64,000 nt of DNA from an uncultured Lachnospiraceae bacterium (GTDB taxonomy: Bacteria; Bacillota; Clostridia; Lachnospirales; Lachnospiraceae). The stretch spans positions 1-64,000 of the forward strand of contig ONAZ01000012.1 in the NCBI GenBank assembly GCA_900315945.1, given 5' to 3'. Position numbers and translations under genes: made by a program. Below, in pieces: positions 26,850-35,271 of this stretch. Each line of letters opens with the position of its first letter. Within the stretch, counting starts at the first letter, position 1. The notes under the pieces are model-generated. The model made no database searches, was not told the origin of the DNA, and worked only from the letters and a program-made list of their open reading frames with translations.

Positions 26850-28405
26850 TACCTTCTAGAAAATACATTTTCATACCATATAAGGAACATATAGCTAGAA
26901 TAGACTACTCTAAAATCAGTATCCGAGCCATTAAGATAATTAGACCAAGCGTTCTTTAACATATTTTGATTGTATAGAGCTTTTGAATTGTCGTCAAACA
27001 GTACAGCCTCTACTTTATCTCGATATCTCTCATCCCTAATCCATTGTCTGACAGGATTTTTGAAGCCGACTTTCTTTCTATAAGCTATATTGGTATTCAG
27101 ATATTTACTTGCAGTCTTCCTAAAAATATATTTCCCACATTCATCCTTCAACTTAAGTTCAGCAGGAATCCTTGCGCTCAGCTCATAAAACCTCCTGTCT
27201 AAGTAAGGAAGGACAAGATTAACACCATTCTTTCGTGAAGATATTCCTGCGCCGAACAATATATCGCCCTCAAGCCAAACCTTACTATCCACTCCAAGCA
27301 TCATATATAGTGCATCCATTCCTTTGGTGCCCTCGTATATATCTTCTACCAAATCCTCTAACGGAAATGTATTATCCACCCCAAGAAATTCTCTTGCATC
27401 TTCAGCGCTCATAACGCCATCACAACCCACATACAAAGGCGCACCACTACTGTTCCATTCTTCTTTTCTCTTATATACATGATACCCTGCGAAGAATTCA
27501 TCAGCCCCTTCACCTGAATAACACCAGTCTGACACCTTGGACAAATGTTTCATACCTAATGCAAAGACAGGCGATGATGGGTCGGTTGTAGGAAACTCCA
27601 TTTCCTCAATAAATCCATACAGGCTATCAAAATAATTCTCTATAGAAATAACATCTTCTTCAAGTTGTACTCCTAATGCTTTTGCAGTCTCCTTTGCATC
27701 ATCCGATTCTGAGTAGTCCTTCATATCATATCCAACTGTATACGCTTTCTTAATTCCTGATTTGGCGAGCAAAAAAGATGAATCTACCCCTCCAGAAAGG
27801 AGAGAATAACAGCCTGCATAATCTATATTATTTCTATCCTCTGTCAAAATACAATCTAGGGTATCATCTATTCTACTAACCCACTCCTCTTCAGATATAT
27901 TGTATTCTGGAGTATAATGTAATTCAAAATACTTCTCTTTCTTTATCTTATTATTCTTATATATCAATATATGTCCGGGCATCAGTTTATATATGTTCTT
28001 ATACAGCGTCTCCTCACCAGCCATATATCCAAGCATGGTAAATAATTGAAATGCTTTTGGGTTCAACTCCTTATCGTATTCCTCATTATCAATTATTTCT
28101 TTTACATCTAATGAATATACCAGCTTTCCAGCACGACCTATCCAATAGTAGAAGGAACATATTCCGAAAGGGTCTCTTGCACATATAGTCTCATTTCTCA
28201 CATCATCATGTATGGCAAATGCAAATGAGCCAAAGACATGATTAACAACCTCTTTCCCCCACTTCTTGTAACCTTCAATTAATATATTCTTTTCTATCTC
28301 TTCACGAGTTCCTATGTTATCAACTCCAAGTTGTCTACATAGACTATTTCTATTTCGAATATATCCATGATACATTAATACTCTCATAACTATAGTTGGG
28401 TACAC
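26849..28405 (-). CDS. Asparagine-synthetase-like protein lacking the N-terminal nucleophile Cys
   Basis: 518 residues from GTG 28405. This start is supported by AAAAGGAG five bases upstream and by alignment with the duplicated leader of the 26808 gene; the longer frame to 28456 overlaps the GNAT gene and is unlikely. The N-terminal half has glutaminase-like features (FGSFAFAIHD, CARDPFGICSFYY) but no MCGI start, so glutamine hydrolysis is not expected. The C-terminal synthetase half has the PP-loop SLLSGGVDSSFLL and YSGEGADEFFAGY. Asparagine synthetase relatives without the Cys include beta-lactam synthetase and lasso-peptide cyclase. It probably adenylates a carboxylate and forms an amide. 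The substrate is unknown. Confidence 0.85.
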   Translation of the reverse strand: MYPTIVMRVLMYHGYIRNRNSLCRQLGVDNIGTREEIEKNILIEGYKKWGKEVVNHVFGSFAFAIHDDVRNETICARDPFGICSFYYWIGRAGKLVYSLDVKEIIDNEEYDKELNPKAFQLFTMLGYMAGEETLYKNIYKLMPGHILIYKNNKIKKEKYFELHYTPEYNISEEEWVSRIDDTLDCILTEDRNNIDYAGCYSLLSGGVDSSFLLAKSGIKKAYTVGYDMKDYSESDDAKETAKALGVQLEEDVISIENYFDSLYGFIEEMEFPTTDPSSPVFALGMKHLSKVSDWCYSGEGADEFFAGYHVYKRKEEWNSSGAPLYVGCDGVMSAEDAREFLGVDNTFPLEDLVEDIYEGTKGMDALYMMLGVDSKVWLEGDILFGAGISSRKNGVNLVLPYLDRRFYELSARIPAELKLKDECGKYIFRKTASKYLNTNIAYRKKVGFKNPVRQWIRDERYRDKVEAVLFDDNSKALYNQNMLKNAWSNYLNGSDTDFRVVYSSYMFLIWYENVFSRR

Positions 28406-28446
28406 GTCAACTCCTTTTCCCTGTGTTATAGCACAAGCAATACCTT
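28403..28446 (-). repeat. Leader/promoter duplicate, copy 2
   Basis: Near copy of 26806-26849, with TGCTATAAC as the -10-like element and AAAAGGAG before the GTG start. It also encodes the last residues of the GNAT protein. Confidence 0.7.
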
Positions 28447-29009
28447 GTAACGCCATTATCTGCCGTTACCTCGTTATATAGCCTACAGCCAAGATGTTTA
28501 TACATTTGGGCATATGATGGCATATCAGTGTGGAACAAAAGCGGTATTCCATTTATTTTCGCTTTTTTCTTAGCAAACTCTACCAGTTCAGTGGCAATTC
28601 CCTGTCCCAGATGGTCCTTCTTAACACATACCATGAGAGTATCTATATGCCTTTTATTGACAAACAGATTATCCGCCTTATCAATCTGCTTTACAAAACT
28701 AATAAGGCTTCTGATTCTTGAGAACCGAAGCCTTCTTATCATTCTAAATAGCATCTTGAAACGCAGAAGAATAGGCTTCCTGGCAGTATCCTCAAGCCCA
28801 ATAAAGCCTGTCAATTCCTCATTAGAATAAAGCTCACCTGCATGATAGACATAATCTACATATATAGACATATATGTAATCACATCATCATGCCTTTCTT
28901 CTATAGACCCCCAGTTACGGAACATTTCGTTAGTAACGAAGGCTTCGCCGATTGATTTAGAAATGTTATTTAGTTGTTCTGGTGTGATGTTCTTTAGTTT
29001 GGTAATCAT
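28407..29009 (-). CDS. GNAT-family N-acetyltransferase
   Basis: 200 residues. The acetyl-CoA pyrophosphate-binding motif is KKDHLGQGIATELVEFA (motif A, R/QxxGxG/A type), followed by LLFHTDMPSYAQMYKHLG, the usual motif B region. Substrate not predictable. Its stop codon is one base from the GTG start of the asparagine-synthetase-like gene, and both are on the same strand, so they form an operon and may act on the same small molecule or peptide. Confidence 0.87.
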   Translation of the reverse strand: MITKLKNITPEQLNNISKSIGEAFVTNEMFRNWGSIEERHDDVITYMSIYVDYVYHAGELYSNEELTGFIGLEDTARKPILLRFKMLFRMIRRLRFSRIRSLISFVKQIDKADNLFVNKRHIDTLMVCVKKDHLGQGIATELVEFAKKKAKINGIPLLFHTDMPSYAQMYKHLGCRLYNEVTADNGVTRYCLCYNTGKRS

Positions 29010-29045
29010 TTGAGATATCCTTATTAATCATTTATTACTCTTTAA

Positions 29046-29813
29046 CTATTTCAAGTTTATACCAGCTTGATACATAAGAAAATCTCTCTGATAGCTCTCA
29101 GGTTCTTTATCAAGTTCATTTCTTAATCTGTCCATATCAATTTCCAGATCGCAATACTCTTTCAAATAATTGTAATTAAGTTCATAACTCGGACTAAAAG
29201 ATTTTGAGTAAGTATTCTTTATATTTTCTTTGACGCTTTTCTTATTATCAAATAATTTGTTACCAACAAACATACTACGTCCATTATCCATAATTGGAGC
29301 CTCACGAAATGAGTTACCATCATATATAAGTTGATAATTATTAAAATGTAAATCCTCATTACGTATAAACATGGAAAACGCCATACAGTTAGCCAGATAC
29401 CTTCTAATATCGAGTCCTGTCTCATTTCCAATAAAACCAATAACAGTCTCTATAGCATCATCATAATCCATTTTACTTAAATATGTAGCAATATCTCCGC
29501 CACGCGTTCCTGCCCAGAGACGATAAAAAGATATTAAAGACTCGTTATCTTTAAGACAATTCTTAGAGCAACACCCAGTCTTCCCATTTATTATCACAGG
29601 ATCATAGACAACATATTCCTCTGCTTTAAGATTGCTACATAACAACACCTTAGAAGCCAAGTACTCTGACAAGCCCTCTCCACCTATATTATCAACCTTA
29701 TACCACACATCACCCTTATGATACTTTATCTGTGTACCATCACTGGTTCCTGAATCCATATACAAATATTTGTCTTCTATTTCAATCTTTTTAATTTCTC
29801 TATATCGTTCCAA
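29046..29813 (-). CDS. Short HipA-fold kinase-like protein
   Basis: 255 residues from TTG 29813, with AAGGAG ten bases upstream. It has an ATP-grip region (WYKVDNIGGEGLSEYLASKVL), a catalytic loop RNEDLHFNNYQL of the HipA NxDxHxxN type, and a metal-binding APIMDNGRS (DxG). It is much shorter than full HipA (about 440 residues) and comparable to the stand-alone kinase subunit of split HipA systems such as HipBST. It overlaps the upstream 117-residue gene by 37 bp, which suggests a coupled pair. No HTH antitoxin gene is adjacent. A toxin-antitoxin or phage-defence role is possible but unproven. Confidence 0.72.
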   Translation of the reverse strand: MERYREIKKIEIEDKYLYMDSGTSDGTQIKYHKGDVWYKVDNIGGEGLSEYLASKVLLCSNLKAEEYVVYDPVIINGKTGCCSKNCLKDNESLISFYRLWAGTRGGDIATYLSKMDYDDAIETVIGFIGNETGLDIRRYLANCMAFSMFIRNEDLHFNNYQLIYDGNSFREAPIMDNGRSMFVGNKLFDNKKSVKENIKNTYSKSFSPSYELNYNYLKEYCDLEIDMDRLRNELDKEPESYQRDFLMYQAGINLK

Positions 29814-30130
29814 TTAATATCTTCTCCTTCATATCTAAACCATATATAATCTTGAACCATTAAACCATGTGTTTTCCTACATATCTTATATACATCAAAG
29901 TCCTCAAGCCCCATATGTTCGAGAAGTTTTTTGCAGTCAGGTCTTTTAGCATCAAAACAACGGGATTTAAGAACAACATCTCCCAGCTCAAATCTAGACA
30001 TCTCATCAGCATAAAAAATCTGCTTAGCAGGATGCGTCGTAAACCTTTTAATATAAACCTTATCACCTCTCACATCTACATCAGATGTTTTTTCATCTCT
30101 CCAAAATGTCTCAAACTTAAAATCTGACAT
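29777..30130 (-). CDS. Uncharacterised partner of the HipA-like kinase
   Basis: 117 residues from ATG 30130 (AGAGGAAG nine bases upstream; the frame continues upstream without a better site). It has a beta-rich N-terminus (VDVRGDKVYIKRF) and a conserved-looking ELGDVVLKSRCFDAKRPDC stretch. No family recognised. The 37-bp overlap with the kinase gene suggests that they work as a pair, perhaps as a split N-terminal domain or neutralising partner. Confidence 0.7.
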   Translation of the reverse strand: MSDFKFETFWRDEKTSDVDVRGDKVYIKRFTTHPAKQIFYADEMSRFELGDVVLKSRCFDAKRPDCKKLLEHMGLEDFDVYKICRKTHGLMVQDYIWFRYEGEDINWNDIEKLKRLK

Positions 30131-30210
30131 ATTCGTTCTTCCTCTCAATTCTATAAAGATGCTACATAATCCATACCATATGAATAATGTAATGCTATAC
30201 TCTTCCCCTT

Positions 30211-30219
30211 ATTATAGCA
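30211..30219 (-). promoter_or_regulatory. Extended -10 promoter for the HipA-like pair
   Basis: TGCTATAAT on the minus strand, TATAAT at 30211-30216, about 80 bp before ATG 30130. No clear -35. Confidence 0.45.
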
Positions 30220-30264
30220 TATAGATTTATTAAAGAAACACTCCTATACTTAACTTTATAAAAC

Positions 30265-30290
30265 AACTCCCGCTATTTAAAGCGGGAGTT
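30265..30290 (-). terminator. Probable Rho-independent terminator
   Basis: A perfect 10-bp stem, AACTCCCGCT and AGCGGGAGTT with a 6-base loop, followed on the minus strand by a short TTTT run. It lies about 23 bp beyond the stop codon of the broken gene at 30313 and probably ended that gene's operon. Confidence 0.75.
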
Positions 30291-30312
30291 GCATAATAGA
30301 TACATAATCATA

Positions 30313-30535
30313 TTATTCAAACGCCACCTCTAATTTATAATCAGCCGAAGCGTTTGACACCATTGGTTGGAATATATCCCATACTGACATCTTCGCAAAT
30401 TTATCAGCATTTTCCTGTTCATTGTTTTATTTGAATTGTAGGCCAATTGTAATTTATCCGGCTCCATTAAATCAAATTCTTTAATATCAAGTTTTTTCTG
30501 CAATGCAACACGCTAATCAAACTTATCACCGCATG
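30313..30535 (-). pseudogene. 3' remnant of a broken gene
   Basis: This 220-bp interval has no intact gene, but the minus strand reads like the end of a protein in two frames: LQKKLDIKEFDLMEPDKL, then after a frameshift EQENADKFAKMSVWDIFQ, ending DYKLEVAFE and TAA at 30313-30315. An in-frame TAG lies just upstream of the first stretch. The terminator at 30265-30290 follows. The parent family is not recognised. Confidence 0.6.
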
Positions 30536-31114
30536 TCACACAGGCGCTCCACATCCAATACAATACTTTTGTCCATCGGATATCTCTACACCGCAATACT
30601 CACACCGTCTTACAGGTCTTTTGTGCATATATTCGCCCCTTCTTATCCTCTCAAGTTCCGGCATGGCAAGATAGTCACCTTTTTGGTGCACAATTGCATC
30701 TACGACTACATGGGCATCTTTGGGAAATACCGATACTTCATCAAAACTTGATGCACCATTGATATTAACCCGCATTACAATACCTGCACGCTCTTTTCCA
30801 AATAAACCTTTCTTCACAACTACAGAATTGAGATTAATATCATAGAACCCCATACTCGCAAGGTTTCTTATAACCTCCATATAATTATGGTTGTTAAATG
30901 CCGTATAACTAGTTCTCATTTGAATATAATCATTAGGATGTTGAGAAAGCAAATTCGCATTTAACTCCATTCTTTTCATATGTGCATCTGCAGCTTTAAG
31001 TTCTTTTTGTCCATCCATATAAGTTGCAATTCCACCTACAACACCTGTTGCCGCACTTTCAGCAATACCTGATAGGCTGGATGCCACAACTGCTCCAACA
31101 ATTGAATCTAGCAT
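30536..31114 (-). CDS. Hypothetical protein with C-terminal zinc ribbon
   Basis: 192 residues. The N-terminus has a Gly/Ala-rich hydrophobic stretch (IVGAVVASSLSGIAESA, about 5-30) that may associate with the membrane, then a charged helix, a beta-rich middle and a C-terminal double-CxxC zinc ribbon (CEYCG...CIGCG, about 172-190). It is the last gene of a minus-strand series with TM2, TerB-like and lipoprotein genes. Function unknown. Confidence 0.7.
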   Translation of the reverse strand: MLDSIVGAVVASSLSGIAESAATGVVGGIATYMDGQKELKAADAHMKRMELNANLLSQHPNDYIQMRTSYTAFNNHNYMEVIRNLASMGFYDINLNSVVVKKGLFGKERAGIVMRVNINGASSFDEVSVFPKDAHVVVDAIVHQKGDYLAMPELERIRRGEYMHKRPVRRCEYCGVEISDGQKYCIGCGAPV

Positions 31115-31160
31115 ATCAAGACACCTTCTTTCATATATAACTTATACTATACAATTACGA

Positions 31161-31559
31161 TTAAACATCAACAAGTGTATGCATCGTCTTATATAGATTC
31201 AACAATTGCGTAACTAAATCAAACAACTTATTCCTGGTATCCTCATCAATTAAAAAGTCATTAGCAATTCTGTCAAGATACTTCCTCTCATCATCATGAA
31301 GATATTCATCACATAATGTGACACCTATCAACTCTATATATATTTTTCTTCGAGTGGACGGAGAAGAGAAAGTAAGCATCTCTATAGCATCCTCAGGCTT
31401 AATATAAGATATCTGACTTTCGTTAAGTTCCATCTCCTGCAAAAATCCATTCATTAGATTCTGTTCTTCAGCAGAATATTCCCCATCTATCGACACTAAA
31501 TATTTAGCTATTGAATAAAACGCAAATTTTTCTCCTTGCATCAAACTTTTCAGAAACAT
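31161..31559 (-). CDS. TerB-like helical protein
   Basis: 132 residues, all-helical. The segment IAKYLVSIDGEYSAEEQNLM (about 17-36) matches the acidic D-G-x-x-x-x-E pattern of TerB/DjlA-type domains, and a second acidic repeat follows near CDEYLHDDE. TerB domains bind metal and act in envelope stress complexes in other bacteria. It is 9 bp downstream of the TM2 gene. Confidence 0.6.
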   Translation of the reverse strand: MFLKSLMQGEKFAFYSIAKYLVSIDGEYSAEEQNLMNGFLQEMELNESQISYIKPEDAIEMLTFSSPSTRRKIYIELIGVTLCDEYLHDDERKYLDRIANDFLIDEDTRNKLFDLVTQLLNLYKTMHTLVDV

Positions 31560-31568
31560 ATTACTCTC

Positions 31569-31970
31569 CTATTCAAGCCTTACGTGATGTTTTAACTGGA
31601 AATTCTCATCATTAGAACAAAGATATACAATACCTTCAATTAATCCTATTACTGCCGGAATGAATGTCCAGCAAAATAATATATATACAATTCCCTGTCC
31701 TATTTTTCCAAGATAAAACTTGTGAATCCCTAATCCTCCAAGAAATATTCCAAGAATACCAGCAACAACCTTACTTTTAACAGGCCATGCAGGACTTACA
31801 CCTGTTACATACACCTGTTGAGGCATTGGCTGCCCCTGAACAATCACTTGTTGAGTTGGAATCTGTTGTTGATTCCCTTCTTGTTGTGAGTAAGTCTGAC
31901 TAGGTGGTGTATGTTGTATTATTACATCCGACTTATGTTGCTCATATTGAACATTATTATTTTCATCCAT
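31569..31970 (-). CDS. TM2-domain membrane protein
   Basis: 133 residues. A polar Gln/Pro-rich N-terminal half is followed by a TM2 domain: two TM helices with GIFLGGLGIHKFYLGK between them and WTFIPAVIGLIEGI after. TM2 proteins are common in Firmicutes, often with zinc-ribbon or TerB-like proteins as here; their function is not settled. Confidence 0.88.
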   Translation of the reverse strand: MDENNNVQYEQHKSDVIIQHTPPSQTYSQQEGNQQQIPTQQVIVQGQPMPQQVYVTGVSPAWPVKSKVVAGILGIFLGGLGIHKFYLGKIGQGIVYILFCWTFIPAVIGLIEGIVYLCSNDENFQLKHHVRLE

Positions 31971-32033
31971 ATATGACTCCTTTCATATTTACAAATTATT
32001 ATCATACAATATTCAGAAAAATTATTTGTACTG

Positions 32034-32597
32034 CTATTTTGCATTTATATTGTTTTGTGCTTTTAACTTTTTAATTCTTGTATTTGCTACAATCATTAGA
32101 ATATCCACTATAAAAGATACAATAAAGCATACAATATATATGTATACTGCAGCACCGATTGAATAACCTGTACCTTCTAACAATCCCGTTATTGAATAAA
32201 ATCCAAACTCAGCAATTGCAAATATAAATATAAGAATACTAAATACCATGGACAGAACGGGCTTCTTACATAAAGCTGCAATTAAATTGATTAAAGAAAA
32301 CAAAGCAATAATTCCAACAAAGACAGCAATTGCAATATAGACTCCGCTTAAAGAACCTAAAACTTTCCCAAAACTATTAACAATTTTAATACATGCTACT
32401 GCAAAGCCTACCAGCGATATTCCATTTGAATATAGTCCAAATACTTCATTGTTTCCAATCTTAAGAGTCTCTACTATACTTGACAAATCCCCTGAAAAAA
32501 TGGGAATAAACAGATTTCCTACAGTAAGCAATGCACTTAGAATTCCAAATAGTGCAAATATCTTCTTTTTTGTTTCCCAACTTTTTAATTGTTCCAT
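32034..32597 (-). CDS. Four-TM membrane protein of unknown function
   Basis: 187 residues with four predicted TM helices (about 14-35, 65-85, 90-120 and 130-170) and a basic C-terminus. No known domain recognised. It follows the lipoprotein gene by 25 bp and precedes the TM2 gene, so it belongs to the same envelope-related operon. Confidence 0.75.
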   Translation of the reverse strand: MEQLKSWETKKKIFALFGILSALLTVGNLFIPIFSGDLSSIVETLKIGNNEVFGLYSNGISLVGFAVACIKIVNSFGKVLGSLSGVYIAIAVFVGIIALFSLINLIAALCKKPVLSMVFSILIFIFAIAEFGFYSITGLLEGTGYSIGAAVYIYIVCFIVSFIVDILMIVANTRIKKLKAQNNINAK

Positions 32598-32622
32598 AAC
32601 GCTTTCTCCTTAAACACTATAA

Positions 32623-33291
32623 TTATTGAAACTTAGATACTTGATCTAACAAATTTGAATATGAATCAACAAGCTCTTTAGACTGTCGAACTGTATCGTT
32701 ATAGTTCTGTATTGCATCATTTGCCTGTTGCATAGCATTATTAGATTGCTGTTGGTTGGCTTGCTCTGCTTTAGCAGCTTCTTCAGCTTGTTGTTTTGCT
32801 TGCTCTGCTTTAGCTGCCTCTTCTGCTTGTTTTTTTGCTTCTTGTTCCGCTTTATACTTTTCATTAGCTGCTTTGGTTTTTTCAACCTGTGAAGACGAAG
32901 TAAGATTAATACTCATTTCTTCTTCGCTTTCTGAATAATATAACATCAAACTATTACCATTCTGATCCTTTGCTGAATAGCTGCTATCTGTAGAATTATA
33001 ATCAACTGTAAAACCTTTTTCCTTACAATCTTCAACATAGCTTTTGTAGTCTTCCTTGCTTACACCATATACATCTACGCTCAAGTACGATTCACTATCC
33101 ATTGAAACCTTTCCTTTACTTTGTGAAGGTTTTGGTAACAAAGATGCCAAATTGGATGTTGGCCAATTTAAAGATTCTTTCTTATCACTTCCACTACACC
33201 CACATCCACCTAGCACCAATACACTTGATAGCAACAGTGTCATAACTAAGCTCACTATTAACATCCTTCTCTTCATTAATCGTTTTTTCAT
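32623..33291 (-). CDS. Lipoprotein with Ala/Gln/Glu-rich coiled coil (DUF6591-like)
   Basis: 222 residues. A signal peptide with a lipobox (LVLGGC, Cys about 29) is followed by a small globular domain (about 45-130) with YLSVDVYGVSKEDYKSY and MLYYSESEEEMSI, then a long low-complexity helix of tandem KQAEEAAKAEQ units (about 150-180) and a Gln/Asn-rich tail. The globular part resembles the DUF6591 lipoproteins of Lachnospiraceae, from memory. Probably attached to the outer face of the membrane. Confidence 0.8.
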   Translation of the reverse strand: MKKRLMKRRMLIVSLVMTLLLSSVLVLGGCGCSGSDKKESLNWPTSNLASLLPKPSQSKGKVSMDSESYLSVDVYGVSKEDYKSYVEDCKEKGFTVDYNSTDSSYSAKDQNGNSLMLYYSESEEEMSINLTSSSQVEKTKAANEKYKAEQEAKKQAEEAAKAEQAKQQAEEAAKAEQANQQQSNNAMQQANDAIQNYNDTVRQSKELVDSYSNLLDQVSKFQ

Positions 33292-33320
33292 AATACAATT
33301 CTCCTCTCTATATTAAATAA

Positions 33321-33632
33321 TTATTTCCCAGGTCTTATTACTTTATAGCCATAAGACTCTAGCGTCGATATAACATCACCAGTTATGTTAACTTGAAAAT
33401 CTTCCTCTAGTTGATTAGGCTTTTCAATCAGTCTATGGAGATCATCAACAGATACATTTATCACCTCAGATAGACTTTTTAGATTATCCCTATCTGGTAA
33501 GCCTCTATTTGTCTCCCACTTTGCTATGGCAGACTTTGATACCCCCACCTTTTCAGCCATCTCTTCTTGTGTCAAGCCCATGAATTTTCTTCTGTTTGCA
33601 ATATAAAGTCCAAGATTATCTTTTTCTTCCAT
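33321..33632 (-). CDS. XRE-family HTH regulator
   Basis: 103 residues. The N-terminal HTH (about 8-62) reads GLTQEEMAEKVGVSKSAIAKWETNRG territory, typical of Cro/CI-type repressors; the C-terminal 35 residues are not recognised. It is the first gene of the series lipoprotein, membrane protein, TM2, TerB-like and zinc ribbon, 29 bp upstream of the lipoprotein gene, so it may regulate that operon. Confidence 0.88.
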   Translation of the reverse strand: MEEKDNLGLYIANRRKFMGLTQEEMAEKVGVSKSAIAKWETNRGLPDRDNLKSLSEVINVSVDDLHRLIEKPNQLEEDFQVNITGDVISTLESYGYKVIRPGK

Positions 33633-33742
33633 TTTTCACCTCACTTCTATTGTAATTATTGGGCTTTCATATATCCAATTACTTTTTGTTTACGCTACGT
33701 AACCATTAGAATATTCTTCTTTTATTGTATATTTGTTTACAC

Positions 33743-33770
33743 AAAAAAATCCCCACCGATTAGGTGGGGA
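33743..33770 (-). terminator. Rho-independent terminator of the KtrAB/kinase operon
   Basis: The stem TCCCCACC/GGTGGGGA with a 5-base loop (33750-33770) is followed on the minus strand by seven T (33743-33749), 13 bp after the stop codon of the 149-residue protein gene. Confidence 0.92.
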
Positions 33771-33782
33771 AAAATACATTTC

Positions 33783-34232
33783 TTATTCTTCGTACAACTT
33801 GTCAAGGTTTTGCTCCTCTAACATGTCATTAATCTTAGAAAAATCAAATATTCTGTTTTTTATTGCAATAATAATACATGCATCTCTTGAATTCTTAGAG
33901 TATAGTTCATTATATCCATATAACTTAAGAGCCCTATTAATTTCATCCCATGAGAAATGTCCTGCGATACATAACTTTATAATCGTATCTCGATTAGCGC
34001 AGTGCTTTTCCATTCTTATAATCTGTCCGCCATAAGATTCAGTCATTCCTGCAAATGAATAGACATCTTTTAGCTTAATATTCTTATCATCTATTACATC
34101 TTTGAAATAATAATAGAATGCCTTCTTTTCATCAGCCATATAGTCTCTATTATCTTTAAGATATTTCCCAAGTTCTTTTGGATTAGTACTATCTAACAAT
34201 TCGTCTAACTCATTAGTAGGTTTTTCCTTCAT
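33783..34232 (-). CDS. Small HTH-like protein coupled to the protein kinase
   Basis: 149 residues. A charged N-terminus is followed by a helical part resembling a degenerate XRE HTH: KLKDVYSFAGMTESYGGQII, then RDTIIKLCIAGHFSWDE and SRDACIIIAIKN. The start codon overlaps the kinase stop by 4 bp (ATGA), which indicates translational coupling. It may be a kinase substrate that controls transcription; this is inference. It is last in the operon before a strong terminator. Confidence 0.75.
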   Translation of the reverse strand: MKEKPTNELDELLDSTNPKELGKYLKDNRDYMADEKKAFYYYFKDVIDDKNIKLKDVYSFAGMTESYGGQIIRMEKHCANRDTIIKLCIAGHFSWDEINRALKLYGYNELYSKNSRDACIIIAIKNRIFDFSKINDMLEEQNLDKLYEE

Positions 34233-35269
34233 TCGAAATGTTCTATCTCCTCTAGTGTCTTTAATAATTCCATAGCAGTATATCTTTTATCAGCTTCTAA
34301 ACTCATACACTTTTCTATAACAGGCCATAACGATCCTTCTACTCTTTTTTCTTTCGGAAATGCGCCAGTTATCAAAACATTTATAAGAACTCCCAAAGCA
34401 TATATATCAGATTTTTCGGAAGAAGATGTAAATCCATAACCAACCTGTTCAGGCGCCGCAAAATTCATTGTACCAAGATATCTTGTGTCATTACATTTAT
34501 CCGACTCATACCATTTAGCAACATTAACATCTAATAGATATACATCACCATTCTCACACAGAATTACATTGGATGGTTTGATATCACGATGAATGATTGG
34601 TCTATTAAGATTGTGCAATACATTAAGAATAACGCACAACTTTTTTGCCACATCTAGCGCCAATTCCATAGACATACAACCTTCTTCTAATTTTTCTTCT
34701 AAGGTCTTCCCAAGAATATATTCTTCAATAACAATCAAACAATTATTGCTTTCATATAAAGAAATAATTCTAGGCATTCCCTTAATAGGATTATTCATAA
34801 AATACTCATAGATACTTCTATCATAAGTCTCTAAGAACTTTTTAATATAAATATGTCCCTTTTCTATATCTTCTATTAGTACAACATTACCTTTATCAGA
34901 AACAACTCTTATGTCCTTATATTGGGACAATTCTAGAATAGCATCATCACTTAGACCTTTATATGGATTATTGCTATCCATTATTCTTTCATCTTCAGAT
35001 TCATAGAGATTAGATTCATCTAGTTTATTTTCAAAGCCACATTTCCTACATACAAATACTTCCGACTCTTCATCAAAGCCTTCCTGTATATTAAGAAGTG
35101 CACCACACTTGTCACATCTCCATATAATATCTGATTCATTATCCATATCAGGATTAATTAGCATCTGTCCACAGCCAAGACACACCCAATATGGAAGATT
35201 ATTATCGTATCCCCTTTGTAATGTCAGATTGGCATCGCAATTAGGGCAAAACTCATAATAATCGCTCAA
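34229..35269 (-). CDS. Eukaryotic-type Ser/Thr protein kinase with N-terminal zinc ribbons
   Basis: 346 residues. Residues of about 8-85 hold two four-Cys zinc-ribbon units (CPNC...CLGCG and CDKCG...CRKCG). The kinase domain (about 108-345) has the ATP Lys in HIYIKKF, the hinge Glu region VIEEYILGKTL, the catalytic loop HRDIKPSNVIL and the APE-like FAAPEQ. The metal-binding DFG is replaced by LLDVNVAKW (DVN), which keeps the Asp but is unusual. No TM helix or PASTA domain is present, so it is a cytoplasmic kinase. It starts 2 bp after ktrA stops and overlaps the next gene by 4 bp, placing it firmly in the potassium uptake operon. Confidence 0.9.
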   Translation of the reverse strand: MSDYYEFCPNCDANLTLQRGYDNNLPYWVCLGCGQMLINPDMDNESDIIWRCDKCGALLNIQEGFDEESEVFVCRKCGFENKLDESNLYESEDERIMDSNNPYKGLSDDAILELSQYKDIRVVSDKGNVVLIEDIEKGHIYIKKFLETYDRSIYEYFMNNPIKGMPRIISLYESNNCLIVIEEYILGKTLEEKLEEGCMSMELALDVAKKLCVILNVLHNLNRPIIHRDIKPSNVILCENGDVYLLDVNVAKWYESDKCNDTRYLGTMNFAAPEQVGYGFTSSSEKSDIYALGVLINVLITGAFPKEKRVEGSLWPVIEKCMSLEADKRYTAMELLKTLEEIEHFE

Positions 35270-35271
35270 TA

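Noticed and set aside
28406-28456. Longer N-terminus for the asparagine-synthetase-like protein
   Set aside because: It overlaps the GNAT gene, has no ribosome site, and its DNA aligns with the non-coding leader of the 26808 gene; GTG 28405 fits better.
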